From: Methanomicrobiales archaeon
GTDB lineage: Archaea > Halobacteriota > Methanomicrobia > Methanomicrobiales > JACTUA01
Length of the DNA: 18,061 nucleotides
NCBI GenBank assembly: GCA_028678635.1
Contig: JAJRDC010000017.1
Span: 1-18,061 of the forward strand
Direction: 5' to 3'
Below the pieces are notes generated by a model. It was not told the origin of the DNA, made no database searches, and worked only from the letters and a program-made list of their open reading frames with translations. Of this stretch, positions 15,401 through 18,061 are shown piece after piece; the first letter of the stretch is position 1; each line of letters begins with the position of its first letter. A program made the position numbers and the translations under genes.

Positions 15401-15977
15401 TGGACCGTTTCGAGACGTCCCCGATGACATCGATCAGCTGGAGGGAGGTGTACAGGTGCCGGTCATCCTCGGTGGAGACCGACCAGACGATGATCATGGG
15501 GATGATGTCCATCATGATGCTGGACCGGTGCTTCCGGAAGCTGATCATGTGGAGGATCGTCATCCCCTTCTCGATCAGCTGGCGGTCCTTCTCGTTCACC
15601 CCCGCCTCGATGAGATCCTTCGCAATCACCGAGAAGATCTTGGACTGGTAGTTCTTCCGTTCCAGCGATTTGCAGAGCTGGATGGTGCGGGTCAGCCAGG
15701 CCTCGTTCCTGGTCTCGATGTACAGCTGCACCGCGCGGTTGATCACCTCCTGGATCTCCGGGAAGGGGACCTCGCCCAAATAGACGAGGAGGTCCGGGAG
15801 ACCTTCCTCGAACATCACCTCCTTCAGGGCAGCATGCACCACCGAGAGGTGGGTTTTCCGCTCCTTTCTCCTCTGGACGGCCCTGATGTCCTGGATCAGC
15901 TGGTCGATCTCCTCAAAATTCTTTGTGGAGACGGCCTGCTGGATTCGTTTCCGTATCTGCGCCGTATTGAGATTCAT
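12402..15977 (-). CDS. Giant helical-repeat (solenoid) protein of unknown function
   Basis: 1191 residues with no signal peptide or transmembrane helix, so cytoplasmic. Apart from a charged N-terminus (about 1-45) it is built almost wholly of amphipathic helix pairs in a loose repeat of about 38-42 residues. Typical units read (A/L)..I..I....R...L..LA..L...G; examples are near 160-200 (YTSLQLIDVIGDVSKRSILH), 240-280 (AINLIGEIPQPRKYEILTIL) and 905-945 (ALALVGQIEDPVEYVNAFIS). This resembles HEAT/TPR-like solenoids that act as scaffolds. No catalytic motif is recognised. The ATG at 15977 is preceded by AAGGA (somewhat far, about 12 bases) and by a TATA-like box at 16026-16036. It is first in an operon with acyP (GTGA overlap). 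I do not recognise an established family. The long open frames opposite it are shadows of this GC-rich gene. Confidence 0.85.
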   Translation of the reverse strand: MNLNTAQIRKRIQQAVSTKNFEEIDQLIQDIRAVQRRKERKTHLSVVHAALKEVMFEEGLPDLLVYLGEVPFPEIQEVINRAVQLYIETRNEAWLTRTIQLCKSLERKNYQSKIFSVIAKDLIEAGVNEKDRQLIEKGMTILHMISFRKHRSSIMMDIIPMIIVWSVSTEDDRHLYTSLQLIDVIGDVSKRSILHSELAKAIGTIGILQRNLSVVREAVRIAIIIKQKQRRMSCVTHILERAWTSPLGKHLEDIVGAINLIGEIPQPRKYEILTILLEQLLNRVKDKKQIQHTLTVLEGQIPESVECIVRQLLRKAEMSGDKWFFERALEFNERIADSTRYPIREIVSSASVVVDRTGDIGLLLRIVPLLDVAAGTSDESFLSQYLLLSDTLLKRGEIRNAIDIFARIGGPRETANKNATETCVRILREGVVRDEIPQVREQILSPMEAGQRDLVISRALADLCRDAQFPDMVRHLPSFQELAKEHSAPGTLIPECIRILIDRGFIEAQDPSALLTLADRIPNRADREQVISAIVIGIAKVGVALKNRDLLQRAVGLSCEIREQRPRSEALGHVIDQATILAVEQGDLDLLHRMMRWTGSLLDRDFKLYAIDSVIKGMITYGIHHRSPKALNEAYQITHTVEDPSLQQQQREAIIEGLIRVGCLRFTAAETPPTPDAMAFQVEPFEQALHLLVESVNRAQLSLKISKYVDIILEYSQKSNRIDFLIPLTMFILEIEESLERNAMFFRIVGTFSDVMESLDSTDPYEIIATVLQKLQSDHISPIVLNLILRLLEQTQDSYKKFSALCNLADSYLAIRENEKGRAILVRVHSSLDALPDPYEKALILSDLTGMLARVDEAMAHSCLEQAQQLLDSIQGEQGSVVRRHIIFSIVSLNALTPREENVETALALVGQIEDPVEYVNAFISILRMVIPGPRTKQILKSIYDAITEIPSTYERVEMLIGVVPMAEQYGEKGDAPRLLEQANQDIESISIPFISTMVKKGLVQVMLMVAFKRGDEAMTKRAREVTTQIEDDVIRAQLLAQMGVDRRESPPGPITQAFRSLREKIRDGKNTMAEISAVTHLINSLPDRAKRARHYVDLYSLYLKAKDDRVAERMLQAALDEASIIRPLSRRAFVLGDLALNVYSAGDEETSRDILGMAVYAAMNIREDELRDSIFHELDVALRIIEEHLA

Positions 15978-16174
15978 GGTCCGGGACGGTCCTTTCTTAG
16001 AATAGTATATTGCCCGAGTGCCCTACTTAAATATTACGAAACGATTTTTCTGATTTAATGGATACAAAACCATATTAGGGCATAATTTAGCAGTATAACG
16101 GGTGTGACGGGAAAAGGGGGTCCCGCGAATGGGGGCAGAGGAAAGGATCTCTCCAAACCGCCCCCGGCCCCGGT
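15978..16174. other. AT-rich intergenic region between glmM and the solenoid gene
   Basis: Both flanking genes are on the minus strand. The part nearest the solenoid gene (about 16000-16100) is sharply AT-rich and holds its promoter. The part after glmM is GC-rich with short C and T runs (CCCCCTTTTCCC on the minus strand) that might end glmM transcription. No RNA gene or small protein is apparent. Confidence 0.5.
16026..16036 (-). promoter_or_regulatory. Putative TATA box of the solenoid-acylphosphatase operon
   Basis: On the minus strand TAATATTTAAG lies about 50 bases before the ATG at 15977, inside the AT-rich island at about 16000-16100. The predicted transcription start near 16002 leaves a leader of about 25 bases that contains AAGGA. 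Confidence 0.5.
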
Positions 16175-17542
16175 TCAGATGCCTGCATCCCTGAGGTGGT
16201 TCCGGATCTCCCGGTGCAGCGCTTCCGCCCGTCCCCGGTCCTCTGCCTCCACGAGGATCCGGAGCAGGGGCTCGGTTCCTGACGGGCGGACCAAGGCCCA
16301 TGCATCGTCCCGGTTCAGGCGGATTCCGTCGGTCCGGTCCAGGTCCTCGCCGGAGAAAGCCTTCTCCAGGGCCGCCACAGCATCCCTGGCCCGGGGGGAC
16401 CGGATCTTCTCCTTGATCAGGATCATGGCCGGGAGTTCATCAGCCAGGGCCGAGAGGGATTGGCCGGTGGAGGAGAGGAGGGAGACCATCATCGCAGCAG
16501 TCATGCCGCCGTCCCTGCAGAATTGGTGGTCCGGGAAGATGAGCCCCCCGTTCCCTTCCCCTCCCATGACCACCGGGGTACCTGCCGCGAGGAGCTCCCT
16601 CATCCTCCGGGCCACGTAGATGGAGCCCACCGGTGTATAGTCCACCCGGCACCCTGATGCACAGGCCACCTTCTCCACGAGACGCGAGGTGCTCACCGGC
16701 ATCACGATCGTCCCCCGCCGGTTCCTTAGGAGATGCCGGGCGATCATGGCAAACTCCCGGTTCTCCTCCAGGTACCGGCCCTTCCCGTCCACGAAGACCG
16801 TGCGATCCGCATCGCCGTCATGGGCAGCCCCGAACGCAGCCCCCGTGGCTTTCACCATCTCGGCGAGGGGAGCCAGTGTCTCGGCGGTGGGCTCGGGATC
16901 GCGCCCGGGGAACGTCCCGTCCATGCGGGCGTTGAGGGTGTGGACCCGGCATCCCAAGCCTGTCATGATCGCCGGTGTTGTGGCACATCCGGCACCGGAT
17001 CCCGGATCCACGACCACGGTCATTCCCTCTCCCTCGCCCCCCGGGAAGTGGCTGCAGACCCCCTGCACATATTCCTCCGGAATGTGGGGGGCCGGGGAGA
17101 TGGTACCTACCCGGTTCCACGGCACGGTCGGGATACGGTCGGCGAGGATTCTGTCCTCCAGGAGGATGATCTCATCATCACCCATCTCGGTACCATCGGT
17201 GTCGATGATCTTCACGCCATTGTATTCCGGCGGGTTGTGCGATGCGGTGACCATGGCGCCGGCATCGTACACCTTGGCCACCGCATACTGAAGCGCCGGG
17301 GTGGGAACGACACCGGCATCAGCGACACGGCACCCCGTGGCCATGAGCCCTGCCTGCAGGGCGGAGGAGAGTGCAGGCCCTGAGGTTCTCGTGTCCCTCC
17401 CCACCAGGATGGATCCCCCCCTCATGGATCCCAGGGCCATCCCGATCCTGAGAACCAGGTCCGGGTGCATATCCTTCCCGACCTCTCCCCGGACGCCGTT
17501 CGTGCCAAAGAGGCGTTTCGCCCTGGGGGGCATCCCCGCCAT
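16175..17542 (-). CDS. glmM: Phosphoglucosamine mutase (phosphohexomutase family)
   Basis: The ATG at 17542 gives 455 residues. The frame stays open to 17698, but GGAGGTG lies five bases before 17542, and the protein then starts with MAGMPPRAKRLFGTNGVRG, the usual N-terminus. Predicted to interconvert glucosamine-6-phosphate and glucosamine-1-phosphate for UDP-GlcNAc synthesis. All four alpha-D-phosphohexomutase motifs are present: TASHNPPEYNGVKI with the phospho-Ser101, the metal-binding HDGDADR (241-247), the sugar-binding GGEGNGG (327-333) and the phosphate-binding RPSGTEP (419-425). FGTNGVRG favours the archaeal GlmM branch, but a phosphoglucomutase or phosphomannomutase is possible because substrate choice is not fixed by these motifs. 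It begins two bases after the MobB-MoaE gene and is probably co-transcribed with it, without a clear functional link. Confidence 0.88.
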   Translation of the reverse strand: MAGMPPRAKRLFGTNGVRGEVGKDMHPDLVLRIGMALGSMRGGSILVGRDTRTSGPALSSALQAGLMATGCRVADAGVVPTPALQYAVAKVYDAGAMVTASHNPPEYNGVKIIDTDGTEMGDDEIILLEDRILADRIPTVPWNRVGTISPAPHIPEEYVQGVCSHFPGGEGEGMTVVVDPGSGAGCATTPAIMTGLGCRVHTLNARMDGTFPGRDPEPTAETLAPLAEMVKATGAAFGAAHDGDADRTVFVDGKGRYLEENREFAMIARHLLRNRRGTIVMPVSTSRLVEKVACASGCRVDYTPVGSIYVARRMRELLAAGTPVVMGGEGNGGLIFPDHQFCRDGGMTAAMMVSLLSSTGQSLSALADELPAMILIKEKIRSPRARDAVAALEKAFSGEDLDRTDGIRLNRDDAWALVRPSGTEPLLRILVEAEDRGRAEALHREIRNHLRDAGI

Positions 17543-17544
17543 CC

Positions 17545-18061
17545 TCACACCTCCCCGTGCCCGTGGGCACCCGCCACATTCCGGAGCATCTCTAGGGCCC
17601 GGCCCAGGGCCAGGAATCCCTCCTTCCGGTGATCCGCCAGGATCGCGATGCAGGTGATCACCTCTCCAGGATACTTCCTGCCCCGGCAGTGGTACCATCC
17701 CACCCCTTCAATGCCCGGGACCTGACGAAGCTCACCACAGATCTGCCGGAGCTCCGGCTCGACGGATCCGTCCACGTCCAGGGAGCTGGTACGATGGTCC
17801 CCGTCCCGGCCCTTCACCACCCCGGTGAAAGTGAGGATCGCCCCGGTCCTCTTTCCGCTCTCGCCCCGGGTCAGCTCCCTGACGAGACCCGAGGGGGTGA
17901 AGAAATCATCGAACCGGTCCAGGTGTGCCAGCACTTCCTCGATCGACGGGTTCCGGAGAATGCAGGTCTCGGAGGGGAGATCCCCGATGACGATCCGGGA
18001 ATAGAGCCGCGTTTTCCAGCCTTCCAGCACCGCGAACCGGGTGCCCCCGTCGCAGAGGGTC
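17545..18061 (-). CDS. moaE: MobB-MoaE fusion, C-terminal part (5' end outside the window)
   Basis: The minus-strand frame is open to the window edge, giving 171 visible residues. The first part (TRFAVLEGWKTRLYSRIVIG) resembles the end of MobB, which usually reads LVEGFK...PKI and helps attach the nucleotide to molybdopterin. From about residue 70 there is a MoaE-like domain: TGAILTFTGVVKG, the IEGVGWYHCRGRKYPGEVIT region and the conserved ADHRKEGFLAL. MoaE is the large subunit of molybdopterin synthase. The end is odd: MoaE normally finishes with a P-I/F-W-K-K-E segment supplying active-site lysine, whereas here it is MLRNVAGAHGHGEV and then stop. The domain may therefore be catalytically impaired. 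A GTG at 18030 could start a shorter protein, but upstream in-frame codons continue the MobB-like pattern. Followed two bases later by glmM. Confidence 0.72.
   Translation of the reverse strand, partial: TLCDGGTRFAVLEGWKTRLYSRIVIGDLPSETCILRNPSIEEVLAHLDRFDDFFTPSGLVRELTRGESGKRTGAILTFTGVVKGRDGDHRTSSLDVDGSVEPELRQICGELRQVPGIEGVGWYHCRGRKYPGEVITCIAILADHRKEGFLALGRALEMLRNVAGAHGHGEV

Noticed and set aside
17543..17698. 52-codon N-terminal extension of glmM
   Set aside because: It overlaps the MoaE coding sequence, and the strong GGAGGTG site belongs to the ATG at 17542, which gives the family's usual N-terminus.

Overview
The window reads as chromosomal DNA of a GC-rich archaeon, most likely a methanogen of the Methanomicrobiales (inference). 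The reasons are: archaeal TATA-type boxes about 25-50 nt before starts, sitting in short AT-rich islands; translationally coupled overlapping genes; a tandem pair of phenylacetate-CoA-ligase-like genes as seen in methanogens; an archaeal-type phosphoglucosamine mutase; a MobB-MoaE fusion; and a membrane one-component regulator of archaeal type. There is no rRNA, tRNA, CRISPR array, transposase or prophage gene that I can recognise.

Layout. 1-1519 (minus): two overlapping aryl/phenylacetate-CoA ligase paralogues, the second cut by the window edge. 1520-2023: a regulatory intergenic region with divergent promoters, a perfect 16-bp palindrome and an AT-rich inverted repeat. 2024-6440 (plus): two secreted modular glycoside-hydrolase-like proteins in one operon. 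They share a C-terminal carbohydrate-binding-like module; the second also carries two nearly identical NBR1-type Ig domains. 6441-6918: a noncoding stretch with a T-tract and a long imperfect inverted repeat. 6919-8757 (plus): a secreted DUF5667-like protein and a membrane-anchored winged-helix regulator. 8809-11029: carbamate kinase (plus) and an arginine-deiminase-family protein (minus), converging with one base between their stops. These are the first and last enzymes of the arginine deiminase pathway. 11141-12085 (plus): a stand-alone Cas1 homologue, divergent from the deiminase. 12130-15977 (minus): a 1191-residue helical-repeat (solenoid) protein coupled by a GTGA overlap to an acylphosphatase. 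16175-18061 (minus): a MobB-MoaE fusion (5' end outside the window) followed 2 nt later by glmM.

The strongest candidate for something unusual is the solo Cas1. It keeps the Cas1 fold signature and the His and Asp metal ligands, but the first catalytic Glu appears to be Ala and the His-Asp loop is shortened. No Cas2, effector cas genes, CRISPR array, PolB or terminal repeats lie nearby. Other points of interest are the twin secreted glycosidases, a 357-bp in-frame domain duplication with a 48-bp perfectly identical core, a possibly inactive MoaE domain, and the very large uncharacterised solenoid protein. All assignments come from reading motifs by eye; no database search was run.
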